Of a stretch of DNA of 64,000 nt, positions 45,223 to 56,454 are shown in pieces. The stretch is taken from positions 1,860,001 through 1,924,000 of the forward strand of contig AP017375.1 in NCBI GenBank assembly GCA_002355455.1. Direction: 5' to 3'. Source of the DNA: Stanieria sp. NIES-3757. Lineage in GTDB: Bacteria; Cyanobacteriota; Cyanobacteriia; Cyanobacteriales; Xenococcaceae. Numbering within the stretch: position 1 is the stretch's first letter; the number at the start of each line of letters is the position of its first letter. The translations under genes and the position numbers were made by a program. The notes under the pieces are model-generated. The model did no database searches, was not told the origin of the DNA, and was given only the letters and a program-made list of their open reading frames with translations.

Positions 45223-47280
45223 ATGTCTAATTTTAATTATCCTTTGAGTAAACAAACCGAAGCAAGCGATCGCTTTTTTAATATAGAAATAAAAGACCCT
45301 TATCGTTGGTTAGAAAATCCTGATAGTGAGGAAACTAAAGCTTGGGTGGAGGCTCAAAATGAAGTTACTTTTGGTTATTTATCTCAACTAGAAATTAGAG
45401 AAAAACTGAAAGATAGAATTACTCAATTATGGAATTATGAAAAATTTGGCATTCCTTTTAAAGAAGGTGAACGTTATTTTTATTTCAAAAATGATGGCTT
45501 GCAAAATCAAAGTGTTTTATATACTTTAGAATCTTTATATGGAGAACCAAAAGTATTATTAGATCCAAATAAATTATCATCAGATGGAACAGTTGCTTTA
45601 TCAAGTTTAGCAATTAGTGATGATGGCAATTTAATGGCTTATGGTTTATCAACTGCTGGTTCGGATTGGATTGAATATAAAGTAAGAGATGTGGAAACAG
45701 GAGAAGATTTAGCCGATCATCTCAAGTGGATTAAATTTTCTGGTGCATCTTGGACAAAAGATAATCAAGGCTTTTTTTATAGTCGCTATGATGAACCTAA
45801 TAACAAAACCAAATTAGAAGAAGTTAATTATTATCAAAAACTCTATTATCATCGCTTAGGAACAAAACAATCTGAAGACATTTTAATTTATCATCGTCCC
45901 GACCAAAAAGAATGGGGTTTTAGTGGTGGGGTTACTGAAGATGGACGTTATTTAGTTATTAGTGTTTGGCGTGGTACCGATCCAAAAAATTTGATTTTCT
46001 ACAAAGATTTACAAGAAGCTAATTCAGAAATCATTGAATTAATTAATGAATTTGAAGCTAATTATGATTTGATCGATCATGATGGTTCAATCTTTTGGTT
46101 TAGAACTGATTTAGATGCACCAAAAGGAAAAATTATTGCGATTGATATTAATACTCCTGATAAAAATAATTGGCAAGAAATTATTCCCGAAGCGGAAGAA
46201 ACTCTAGGAGGAATTGCTACTCTTAACAATCAATTTGTTGCTGACTATCTCAAAGATGCGCGATCGCAGGTTAAAATTTTTACTCTAGATGGTACTTTTA
46301 TTCGTGAAGTAGACTTACCTGGTATTGGTTCTGCTGGTGGTTTTGATGGCAAAAGAACCGATACTGAAACCTTTTATAATTTTACTAGCTTTACTACTCC
46401 TGCCACTATTTATCGATACGATTTAGTAACAGGAAAAAGTACGATTTTTCGTCAGCCAACCGTAGATTTTAATCCCGATGATTATGTCACCAAACAAGTC
46501 TTTTATCCTAGTAAAGATGGGACAAACATTCCCATGTTTATTACCCACAAAAAAGACTTACAATTCGATGGAAATAATCCCACTTGTCTCTATGGTTACG
46601 GTGGCTTTAGTGTCTCTCTTACCCCTAGTTTCTCGATTGCTAACTTAGTCTGGATGGAATTAGGAGGAATTTATGCCGTACCTAACCTACGAGGTGGTGG
46701 TGAATACGGCGAAGAATGGCATCAAGCAGGCATGAAAAACAAAAAACAAAATGTCTTTGATGACTTTATTGCAGCAGCAGAATGGCTAATTACTAATAAA
46801 TATACCTCCTCTAGCAAACTCGCGATCGCGGGTGGTAGTAATGGTGGTTTATTAGTCGGTGCTTGTATGACTCAACGCCCAGACTTATTTGCAGCAGTCT
46901 TACCCGCAGTAGGTGTCATGGATATGTTGCGTTTCCATAAATTTACCATTGGTTGGGCATGGTGTTCTGAATATGGTAGCCCCGAAAACGAGTCAGAATT
47001 TAAGACACTATATTCCTATTCTCCATTACATAATCTCAAATCTGGAACAAAATATCCAGCAACTCTGATTACTACTGCCGATCATGATGACAGAGTTGTC
47101 CCAGCCCACAGTTTCAAATTTGCAGCAGCTTTACAAGCAGCCCACGCAGGAAATAATCCCGTGTTGATTCGCATTGAAACTAAAGCTGGACATGGTGCAG
47201 GTAAACCTACAGCCAAGATTATTGAAGAAATTGCCGATCAATGGGCTTTTTTAGTTGATAATCTGAACATAGAAACGTAA
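45223..47280 (+). CDS. prolyl oligopeptidase (family S9A)
   Basis: A serine peptidase of about 685 aa that cuts short peptides after proline. The N-terminal two-thirds form the beta-propeller (DPYRWLENPDSEETKAWV at the start), the rest the alpha/beta hydrolase domain: nucleophile in AGGSNGGLLVGA (Ser near 538), Asp in TADHDDRVVPAHS and His in KAGHGAGKP. LRGGGEYGEEWH is typical. Start at ATG 45223 is preferred over an upstream TTG at 45214, which has no ribosome site. No signal peptide, so cytoplasmic. Confidence 0.92.
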   Translation: MSNFNYPLSKQTEASDRFFNIEIKDPYRWLENPDSEETKAWVEAQNEVTFGYLSQLEIREKLKDRITQLWNYEKFGIPFKEGERYFYFKNDGLQNQSVLYTLESLYGEPKVLLDPNKLSSDGTVALSSLAISDDGNLMAYGLSTAGSDWIEYKVRDVETGEDLADHLKWIKFSGASWTKDNQGFFYSRYDEPNNKTKLEEVNYYQKLYYHRLGTKQSEDILIYHRPDQKEWGFSGGVTEDGRYLVISVWRGTDPKNLIFYKDLQEANSEIIELINEFEANYDLIDHDGSIFWFRTDLDAPKGKIIAIDINTPDKNNWQEIIPEAEETLGGIATLNNQFVADYLKDARSQVKIFTLDGTFIREVDLPGIGSAGGFDGKRTDTETFYNFTSFTTPATIYRYDLVTGKSTIFRQPTVDFNPDDYVTKQVFYPSKDGTNIPMFITHKKDLQFDGNNPTCLYGYGGFSVSLTPSFSIANLVWMELGGIYAVPNLRGGGEYGEEWHQAGMKNKKQNVFDDFIAAAEWLITNKYTSSSKLAIAGGSNGGLLVGACMTQRPDLFAAVLPAVGVMDMLRFHKFTIGWAWCSEYGSPENESEFKTLYSYSPLHNLKSGTKYPATLITTADHDDRVVPAHSFKFAAALQAAHAGNNPVLIRIETKAGHGAGKPTAKIIEEIADQWAFLVDNLNIET

Positions 47281-47290
47281 CCTGTATATC

Positions 47291-47336
47291 GTAGAGACGT
47301 AATCTATGGTAGAGACGTAATATGTTACGTCTCTAC
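47291..47336. repeat. dispersed GTAGAGACGTAA palindrome with half-repeat
   Basis: gtagagacgtaa occurs at 47291-47302 and again at 47309-47320, the second facing ttacgtctctac (47325-47336) to make a perfect 12-bp hairpin. It lies 10 bp after the peptidase stop and may terminate that gene. Confidence 0.65.
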
Positions 47337-47413
47337 AAGTAAATCAACCATAAAATTAAATGCAGCTTTTGAGGTACGGTAATTTGGGTAAGGAAAACAC
47401 CCATCATTATTGC

Positions 47414-47441
47414 TTGACAGACGCTTAATCTTAGCTACTTA
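47414..47441 (+). promoter_or_regulatory. candidate sigma-70-type promoter of groEL
   Basis: TTGACA (47414-47419) and TACTTA (47436-47441), 16 bp apart, lie about 75 bp before the CIRCE operator and 170 bp before the ATG. The -10 matches 4 of 6. Confidence 0.4.
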
Positions 47442-47513
47442 AGTAAGTTGGTGGCTTGAAAACCAAGTCTTAGCAAGGCTTTGAAAATTTAAAGCTCGAT
47501 CTCAACAAATTTC

Positions 47514-47540
47514 TTAGCACTCTCCCTGCAAGAGTGCTAA
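47514..47540 (+). promoter_or_regulatory. CIRCE operator (HrcA binding site)
   Basis: Perfect consensus: TTAGCACTC (47514-47522), nine-base spacer, GAGTGCTAA (47532-47540), ending 42 bp before the groEL ATG. HrcA represses here until heat shock. Confidence 0.95.
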
Positions 47541-49256
<1,716 letters not shown>

Positions 49257-49404
49257 TGCTCGGTTGAACCTATCATCCTCAACCCTAATTACAGCAGTTT
49301 TCATGTTTAGTAGACTACATTAAAAACAAATAAGCTGTTAGCTCTTAGCTTCTGAATTTTTGAGAGGCTGTATTCTATTAAATTGAAAAGCGCAGTAATT
49401 GTTA

Positions 49405-49440
49405 AACAGTCTGTTGATTTTAGCAGGCTGTTATTTTTTT
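49405..49440 (+). terminator. rho-independent terminator of groEL
   Basis: Stem aacagtctg (49405-49413) / caggctgtt (49424-49432) with one G-T pair, followed by attttttt. It is 149 bp after the groEL stop, so it is the likely end of that transcript. Confidence 0.65.
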
Positions 49441-49470
49441 ATTCAAATCAAACCTAAATGTTGTTATAAT

Positions 49471-50915
49471 CCCTCTTTTATGACTATGGGGAAAAATATT
49501 GAATTAGCAAGCAACAGAGAACGAATACTCTAAAAATTGACTTTGAGGAAAAGGAGAACCACGAAAGCGATTCATAATGTTGATTAACTTAGAAAAACCA
49601 AGTTGAAGATGTTGATTAGGAAATACGGATAGCCAAGGTTGAATAAGAGAGAAAAAGATTAATGGTTGAATAATTAAGCGCAAGTTATTTAAAGAACTTT
49701 TCCAACCAGCACCAGAATCCCACGCCTGATGATTAGAGAAAGGAAAAGAAGAAACTGATTTAAGAGTAGAGACTTGAGAATTGGCATCGGGAACAATCGT
49801 CTCTAATTGAAAATAATTAGCTTGAAGACTTACTAAAAAATAAGTACTCATAATTAATTCCCACCAGCGTTCTATACCGTGATAATCTGTAACTCGAAAA
49901 TCTGCCCAACCAAGTTCATTTTTGACTTGTTTAAACGCATATTCAATCCAGTTTCTCAAACTATATTCTGAAGCAATTGTGGTGGCAATTTTGCCTTTTT
50001 TATTCGTCATAATAAACCAAGTATCTTTTGGTTCAGGGTTTTTGTCGTCTTGTTTACTTATTTGATAGAAACGAATATGTTTTCTTGTGCCAAAAATAAT
50101 TTCTCTAATGTATCTAGTTTCGCTCTTCTTTCGAGATAATTTTTGTTGATAAGCTTGCCATCGATTATATTTTTTTTTCTCATCGCCGAACATCCAAACC
50201 TTATGGTTAGAGCGAATTGCCACAATATACTCCAGATTCAATTGCTCCAAAACTGTAATTACATCTCCACTTTCTCCATACAAACTATCAGCTAATATTA
50301 ACTTGATGTTAAAGTTCCATTTTTGTAATTCCTTGATTATTTCTACAGCTAGTTGTGGTTTGGTTTTATATGTATCTTCTGCTTTGAGGCATTTGTTCGG
50401 CTTAAATATTTTAAAAAGTAAAGGGTATGTTATTCCCTCTACTACTGCATAAGCATTAACCGACACAATTCCATTTTTTGTCTTTCCTAAATTACCAATA
50501 TACTGTCTGGCTACATAATCAGTTGTTTTTCCTTTCTTGACATCTCCTGTTTCATCAATACAAAGAGTTATTTTTCTTTCTCCAATCAATAATTTAGTCA
50601 ACCATAATCTAATTTCTCGTATTTTTTCTACATTCCAATGAGCTTCAGATAGAAAATAATTTAATCCTTGACTATCTTTTAATCCTACCGCTCTTGCTAT
50701 CTTTGGTAGCGACTTTCTAGGTATTTCTGATAGCATTCCTAAATGTATTAATTTGAATGCTTCATAATTTCTCACATCAGAGAATAGCTCTTGGTAGGCT
50801 TGACAATAGTGATCGATAAAACTCACTGTTGATGATGCTTCTCTTCGTGGTGTCACCATTTTTCATTGGGTTTTTATTTTCAATTATTTTATCACCCTAT
50901 AGTCATAAAAGAGGG
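49471..50915 (-). mobile_element. IS701-family insertion sequence (copy 2, inverted)
   Basis: A 1445-bp element with the same termini as copy 1 (ccctcttttatgactat at 49471, complement ending at 50915). The outer bases are ataat to the left and ctaaa to the right, so no direct target duplication is present. It truncates a restriction-endonuclease-like gene on its right. Confidence 0.9.
49504..50859 (-). CDS. IS701-family DDE transposase (copy 2)
   Basis: A 451-aa transposase identical in amino-acid sequence to the one at 6617-7972 (see there for motifs). Opposite orientation. Intact and presumably able to act on both copies. Confidence 0.92.
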   Translation of the reverse strand: MVTPRREASSTVSFIDHYCQAYQELFSDVRNYEAFKLIHLGMLSEIPRKSLPKIARAVGLKDSQGLNYFLSEAHWNVEKIREIRLWLTKLLIGERKITLCIDETGDVKKGKTTDYVARQYIGNLGKTKNGIVSVNAYAVVEGITYPLLFKIFKPNKCLKAEDTYKTKPQLAVEIIKELQKWNFNIKLILADSLYGESGDVITVLEQLNLEYIVAIRSNHKVWMFGDEKKKYNRWQAYQQKLSRKKSETRYIREIIFGTRKHIRFYQISKQDDKNPEPKDTWFIMTNKKGKIATTIASEYSLRNWIEYAFKQVKNELGWADFRVTDYHGIERWWELIMSTYFLVSLQANYFQLETIVPDANSQVSTLKSVSSFPFSNHQAWDSGAGWKSSLNNLRLIIQPLIFFSLIQPWLSVFPNQHLQLGFSKLINIMNRFRGSPFPQSQFLEYSFSVAC

Positions 50916-51253
50916 CTAAAACCTATTTAGATAAAACTATGCTTGAGGGTTCTTCACGCGCAGCAGAAGACTTAAAGGCAAGAAATCCTAATAGCTTATA
51001 TCTGGTAGTTATGGAGTGGATCAAACTGACTAGTGATGTAAATTTACGTAAATACAAGGTTGACCAGATTTATGTATTACGTCAGCAGAAAAATACTGAC
51101 AGAGAGTTTAGATACGAAGAAACGTATGTTAAAAATTCAATTAATCCAGTTGTTGTACAACATCTCTTCAAAAAGGTGAGAAACCATTTAACAATGGATT
51201 GGGCTGGTGGAATCGAATCTGGTATACAACGCGGATGGTTAATTGACGAATAA
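50916..51253 (+). pseudogene. C-terminal remnant of a type II restriction endonuclease (Bpu10I-like)
   Basis: The frame is open into the IS701 end (AKTYLDKTMLEGSSRAAEDL) and an ATG at 50939 is internal. YLVVMEWIKLTSDVNLRKYK and KVDQIYVLRQQKNTDREFRY resemble the C-terminal part of Bpu10I-type endonucleases, an assignment from memory. The N-terminal part is gone, cut off by the IS. No methylase is adjacent. The remnant is unlikely to be functional. Confidence 0.55.
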
Positions 51254-51425
51254 ATTGTGCTTGCATCCGACCATAACAAATAAACTTCTGGTTATCTCCT
51301 CAGATAGCTTTGAAAAACTGATATAGAGAGTGTTTTGAAGTGGTTGAATCATCATTATAAATTGTAATCAACCAAGCTAAATACTTGAGACAAGAATGAT
51401 TGCCTTGCCTCAAGCAGAAATAATC

Positions 51426-53600
51426 TTACTTAATGAACAACATTTCTTGGTAAGTTGGCAATGGCCAGCAACTATCTGCAACCTCACCTTCAAGCGCATC
51501 AACATATTCGCGAATTTGATCCATCAAAGGACGAATCGTTTTCGCACAATACAACATCTTTTCTTCTGTAGTTGAGAAATCATGCTTGTTTATGGCTGCA
51601 CTCAACTGATTAGTCATTGCCATCATAGAATTAGTGAGATCTGCAACTTTTGTAGCACTTTCCTTGTCAAAATTGATTCCCAACTCAGTCAAACTAGCAA
51701 TAGTGGATGATAGCTTTGATAAATACTCTACTGCTGCTGGATAAATTAGGGTTTTTGCCATGCTGACAACAAGCTTGGCTTCCACCTCAATTGAAAGAAT
51801 GTATTGCTCTGCGTAAACTTCAAAGCGACTTTCAAGCTCAACAGGAGTCAGAACTCCAGTCTTTTTGAACAAGTCTTCAATATATTCTTCTTTGAGAGTC
51901 GGTAAAGCATCGGCAGTAGTTGGTAAGTTGGCTAAACCCCGCTCTTCAACTGCCATTTTGTGCCATTCTTCAGAATAGCCATTGCCACCAAATATAACTG
52001 CGCCATGTTTTTCCATTACTTCTTTAAGAATGGTAATAATCGCAGTATTGAGTTCCACTCCTTTAGATAATTCGTTTTCTAGACGATTGCCCATCCAATC
52101 TAGGGAATCTGCCAACATTGTATTTAGTACAATCAACGGCCCAGATACAGATTGGCTCGATCCGACGGCTCGGAATTCAAATCGGTTACCAGTAAAAGCA
52201 AAAGGCGATGTTCGGTTTCTGTCACCTGCATCTTTAGTTAGACGAGGCAAAACATCAACACCCAAGTCTAGAATACCTTTCTGTTTTGATTCTTTTACTG
52301 TTCCATTTTTAATCTGCTCAAAAACCTCTTCTAATTGTGTTCCCAGATAAACGGACATAATAGCGGGAGGTGCTTCATTGGCTCCAAGTCTATGATCGTT
52401 GCTAGCTGTAGCAATAGCTGCACGCATTAGTGAGCCGTATTTGTGAACACCTCGAATTACTGCACCACAGAAGACTAAGAACTGAGCATTATCATGGGGT
52501 GAATCTCCTGGGTCAAGCAAGTTTCCTTGAGTGGCGTTGCCAACAGACCAGTTGACGTGTTTTCCAGAACCGTTAATTCCAGCAAAGGGTTTTTCATGTA
52601 GTAAGCAGGTAAACCCATGTTTTTTGGCGGTATGTCGCAGAACAGTCATCAGAAGCTGCTGGTGGTCGCTCGCTACGTTGGCAGCTTCAAAAAAGGGCGC
52701 AATTTCAAATTGACCAGGAGCTACTTCATTATGTCTGGTTTTGGCTGGAATACCTAGTTTGTAGAGAGTTTCTTCCACATCCTGCATGAAGATTTGCACC
52801 CGCTCTGGAATTGCACCAAAGTAATGGTCATCAAATTCTTGACCTTTAGCGGGAGGTTTGCCAAAAAGTGTTCTTCCTGCCAATAGTAAATCGGGGCGTT
52901 GGCTGGCAAAATTAGCGTCTACTAAAAAATATTCTTGTTCAGCACCACAACTAGAGTTTACAGGAGCAATATTAGTGTGACCTAAAAGCTTTAAAACTTT
53001 ACGGGCAGACTTGTCCATAGCGGTAATAGACCGTAAGAGTGGCACTTTTTTATCCAGTGCTTCACCAGTCCACGAGACAAAAACAGTAGGGATACACAAG
53101 GTTGAACCATTGTCAGTTTCCATGATGTAGGCAGGACTAGTCACATCCCAACCCGTATATCCCCGCGCTTCAAAGGTATCGCGAATACCGCCATTAGGAA
53201 ACGAAGAACCGTCTGGCTCTCCTTGCACTAGCACTTTACCAGAAAATTCTGAAATAACGTTGCCGTCTCCTTGTACCGAGATAAAACCATCGTGTTTTTC
53301 TGCGGTCAAGTTGGTCATTGGATAAAACACGTGAGCGTAGTAGAGTGCTCCTTTTGAGATCGCCCAGTCTCTCATCGCAGTTGCAACGGCATCCGCAATG
53401 GAGGGATCGAGTTTTTCACCAGTGACAATTGTATTTTTGATAGATTTAAAGACGGCTTTGGGGAGACATGCCTGCATTTTAGTAAGGTTAAAGACGTTCT
53501 CTGCCCATATTTTTTCTAGTTTTTCTGGAGGTTTGGACTTCATCAGTTCTCGATTGGTGATCTGATGAATTGCTTGGACACGGGCTTCATTTCCACTCAT
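51426..53600 (-). CDS. glnN: glutamine synthetase type III
   Basis: A 724-aa GSIII that forms glutamine from glutamate, ammonia and ATP, used in cyanobacteria under nitrogen starvation. Conserved motifs include [14 protein letters not shown], the metal-site [20 protein letters not shown] and [13 protein letters not shown], and [20 protein letters not shown] with the end of the active site. Length is typical of GSIII (~720 aa) and much larger than GlnA. Regulation by NtcA is expected (site at 53894). Monocistronic. Confidence 0.95.
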   Translation of the reverse strand: MSGNEARVQAIHQITNRELMKSKPPEKLEKIWAENVFNLTKMQACLPKAVFKSIKNTIVTGEKLDPSIADAVATAMRDWAISKGALYYAHVFYPMTNLTAEKHDGFISVQGDGNVISEFSGKVLVQGEPDGSSFPNGGIRDTFEARGYTGWDVTSPAYIMETDNGSTLCIPTVFVSWTGEALDKKVPLLRSITAMDKSARKVLKLLGHTNIAPVNSSCGAEQEYFLVDANFASQRPDLLLAGRTLFGKPPAKGQEFDDHYFGAIPERVQIFMQDVEETLYKLGIPAKTRHNEVAPGQFEIAPFFEAANVASDHQQLLMTVLRHTAKKHGFTCLLHEKPFAGINGSGKHVNWSVGNATQGNLLDPGDSPHDNAQFLVFCGAVIRGVHKYGSLMRAAIATASNDHRLGANEAPPAIMSVYLGTQLEEVFEQIKNGTVKESKQKGILDLGVDVLPRLTKDAGDRNRTSPFAFTGNRFEFRAVGSSQSVSGPLIVLNTMLADSLDWMGNRLENELSKGVELNTAIITILKEVMEKHGAVIFGGNGYSEEWHKMAVEERGLANLPTTADALPTLKEEYIEDLFKKTGVLTPVELESRFEVYAEQYILSIEVEAKLVVSMAKTLIYPAAVEYLSKLSSTIASLTELGINFDKESATKVADLTNSMMAMTNQLSAAINKHDFSTTEEKMLYCAKTIRPLMDQIREYVDALEGEVADSCWPLPTYQEMLFIK

Positions 53601-54205
53601 AGTTTTTCTTGGGTTTTGACTGTTTGATGGTATTTAAAGCAGATCATTTGAAATAGATAGCCAAAATACCAAAAGTTAATGATTCAGGTTCAAGATTGAA
53701 TATGTGGCTCAAAAAAATCACAATCACTAAAATTGCTATTGCTTTTAGAACTCAGAGGTTTCAATCTATGTAATTTTTGACTTGTTAGACATTAAACTTT
53801 GAGCTTGCGAATCAATAACGCCTAAACAAGGTAAGTGATTCAGGGCTTGAACTTGATTAAGCTCATTCTTCTCATGAATAACAAACCTTTGTTGTACTAG
53901 AAACTACAGAATGTGTTTATTGGATGGGAAATTACATAAAATCAAAAGCTTGGGTAAGAGCAAATCGTGATTTGCTTCTATTCGCTCTATAGTATATGTC
54001 ACATTCTAAATGTTGATTAGGGATAACCTTCAGTTTGACCGCTAAATAAACATGATTATTGTTAGTTTTTTTTGACAAGGGAAAATTAGACCAATTATTA
54101 AAAGTAGCTGGAAAAATGACAAATTATTAATTATTAAAATTAATTTCTTAAAACCTTATTATGAATAAGTTTTTACTTTTTACTTTTAAGAAATTATCTC
54201 AGTTG
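53601..54205. other. long upstream region of glnN
   Basis: 605 bp without a gene between glnN and the FAD monooxygenase, both leftward. It holds the NtcA-type site at 53894-53907, about 294 bp from the glnN ATG. The remaining sequence is AT-rich and shows nothing else that I can identify. Confidence 0.5.
53894..53907 (-). promoter_or_regulatory. NtcA-type site upstream of glnN
   Basis: GTA-N8-TAC exactly (gta ctagaaac tac), and on the glnN strand the extended form TGTA-N8-TACA. A clear -10 box at the expected 22-base spacing is not seen, only tattca about 13 bases after the site, so activation from here is unproven. Confidence 0.45.
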
Positions 54206-55438
54206 CTACTCTCCAAACAAATAACGAACTTGAGTAACACCTTGCCGTAACTTTTGTTGTCTTTTTAACCAAGACCAACGAATTGCAGTGCGGATCAGAG
54301 GGGCAAAACGACTAGCTAACCATCTTAGCAAAGCACTTTGACGTAATTTCTCTGCTTGGGCGATTTCTTCCTGTTGTAGTTGTTGAATGCGGATAATTTC
54401 GGGTTCCCGTTCGGCTTGAATAAGTGGTAAAGTGCGATCTTGACGCAGCCAAGGCACCGAGCGATCGCTCTCGTTGTAGTTGACGGGTTTAGATAACAAA
54501 GGAATTAAATAATTAGCAGCTACAATCACATCGCGCAATGCCATATTAATACCTTGGGCGCGAATTGGTGAGAGGGGATGGACTGCATCACCTAATAATA
54601 GTAATCCTGGTAAATGCCATTGAGGACAACGACCGACAACTACTGATAGTAAAATTGGTTGAGTAATAGTGTGGCTATAGGTTTGCAAATGTTGGGCTAA
54701 CCAAGGAGGAGAGTTGGCAATTAGCATCTGAGTCCAATCGATTTCTTTCCAGTTGATTGAGTCGTCAGCGTGTAAACCCCAACCTAATTGAAGTTCATTT
54801 TCGGAACTGCGAAACAAACCAAAGCCATTGCGACCCTTAAGAATTGAGTAAAAGATATTTTCTGATTCCAGCAGAGAACCAGCAGCTAGTTTAAACCACA
54901 AAATATCAATGTTGTTGGAGAGTTTTTCTAATGACAAACCTGCTTTTTGCCTAACGACGGAATTACGTCCATCACAGCCAATGACTAAATCGGCAATAAT
55001 TTCTTGTCCTTCTCCCAATTTAACACCAATAACTCTTCCTTCTTGCTGAATTAAATCACGAACAGGTTTACCTGGTAAAAATTCAAACTCTTGATAATTA
55101 TTTGCCTTTTGAATCAATGCTTCCAATAAATAGGGTTGGGAAACTAAAGTACAAGGTTGCCCATTAGCTTCAATCGGTTCATCCACCCGAAAAAGCGATC
55201 GCTCTTCTAAGACAAATTCCCAAGCCTCAAGAGCTTTATGGGGAATCTGAGCGATTAATTCTGACAGTCCCATTTGTTTTAAAGCATCTAAACCACTAGG
55301 CATTAACGCCTCACCTCGAAATACCCTCCGAAAATCTCGCGAAGCTTCAATTAGTTTGACTGGAATACCATGTTGAACCAATAAAAGTGCTAATGTCGCC
55401 CCAGTTGGACCAGCTCCAACAATTACAATTTGAGTCAT
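54206..55438 (-). CDS. FAD-dependent monooxygenase (UbiH/PHBH type)
   Basis: A 410-aa flavoprotein of the aromatic-ring hydroxylase class. The dinucleotide-binding start is IVIVGAGPTGATLALLL (residues 4-20), the DG motif is VIGCDGRNSVVR (near 150) and the GD motif is LLLGDAVHPLSPIRAQGINM (near 285), which closes the FAD site. Substrate is unknown; it may act on a quinone or a small aromatic. C-terminal 60 residues are helical and basic. Monocistronic. Confidence 0.85.
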   Translation of the reverse strand: MTQIVIVGAGPTGATLALLLVQHGIPVKLIEASRDFRRVFRGEALMPSGLDALKQMGLSELIAQIPHKALEAWEFVLEERSLFRVDEPIEANGQPCTLVSQPYLLEALIQKANNYQEFEFLPGKPVRDLIQQEGRVIGVKLGEGQEIIADLVIGCDGRNSVVRQKAGLSLEKLSNNIDILWFKLAAGSLLESENIFYSILKGRNGFGLFRSSENELQLGWGLHADDSINWKEIDWTQMLIANSPPWLAQHLQTYSHTITQPILLSVVVGRCPQWHLPGLLLLGDAVHPLSPIRAQGINMALRDVIVAANYLIPLLSKPVNYNESDRSVPWLRQDRTLPLIQAEREPEIIRIQQLQQEEIAQAEKLRQSALLRWLASRFAPLIRTAIRWSWLKRQQKLRQGVTQVRYLFGE

Positions 55439-55607
55439 AGCTGAATAAATAAATTTTCAATTAGTAACCAGCAAACCAAGCAAGAAGGCAAAATGCTTAG
55501 GCATATATTTAAAAATAGTAACTAACGTTCAATTACTATTGAGCCAAAAATATTTAACTAATAACTATATTGAATGGGGGTGGCATTGCACCCCCAAATA
55601 AAACTAT

Positions 55608-56264
55608 TTAAATATATTCCACAACATCTTCAGTCGAGTAGCGAACTTTTGGGAGATTGGCATATTTATCATCTTCGGCTCGATATCCAGCAGGACAAAC
55701 TACTACGGTGGCGTATCCTTGGGCAGGGAGTCCTAGAATTTCATCGTATTTAGCGGGAGAAATTCCTTCCATCGGACAAGTATCAACTCCTAACATAGCT
55801 GCACAAGTCATAAACTGTCCCAAGGCGATGTAAGTTTGCCGAGTAGACCATTCGTTAAGATTAAGAGGATAAGGTGGCTGTTTTAGGAATCCTTTAACTA
55901 CGTTACCAAAACCCTCAAGATTCTCTACTGGAGTATTGCGAACTTCTGCCATCCTTTCAATATAGCGATCAACTTCTTGAGCATCAACGTCTTGTTTGAT
56001 AGCTAAGACAACTAAATGAGAAGCATCTACAACTTGTGTTTGTCCCCAAGAATGTTCGACTAATTGCTGACGAATTTCAGGGTTGCGAACTACAAAAAAT
56101 TTCCAAGGTTGTAAACCAAAAGAAGAAGGAGCAAGGACTAAGCTTTGTTCCAATACTTGCCAAGTTGATTCGGAAATCTTTTTAGTAGGGTCAAACTTTT
56201 TGGTTGCGTAACGCCAATAGAGTTGTTGCAGAATTAGATCTGGGCTTACAGTTCTGTCAATCAT
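55608..56264 (-). CDS. nitroreductase family FMN protein (NfsB-like)
   Basis: A 218-aa FMN enzyme using NAD(P)H. RYATKKFDPTKKISESTW is the N-terminal FMN-binding segment, VLAPSSFGLQPWKFFVVRNP the diagnostic core and ILGLPAQGYATVVVCPAGYR the C-terminal FMN site. Length is normal. It can reduce nitroaromatics or quinones; the physiological substrate is not readable. Monocistronic. Confidence 0.9.
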   Translation of the reverse strand: MIDRTVSPDLILQQLYWRYATKKFDPTKKISESTWQVLEQSLVLAPSSFGLQPWKFFVVRNPEIRQQLVEHSWGQTQVVDASHLVVLAIKQDVDAQEVDRYIERMAEVRNTPVENLEGFGNVVKGFLKQPPYPLNLNEWSTRQTYIALGQFMTCAAMLGVDTCPMEGISPAKYDEILGLPAQGYATVVVCPAGYRAEDDKYANLPKVRYSTEDVVEYI

Positions 56265-56454
56265 GCCTCAAGTTATTAAACTGTTTTCAGTTTAAAGATA
56301 GACAAAAAATTGATGTTGCTGCACAGACTAGAGGATTTGAGAAAATTGATAGAACAATCTGAGCCAAGCAACTTTAAAAATTTTCTTTAATTCGTCTGAG
56401 TTTAACGATGGTCTGCATCATAATTGCTGTGAGCTAAACTCTAATCAAGCAGAC

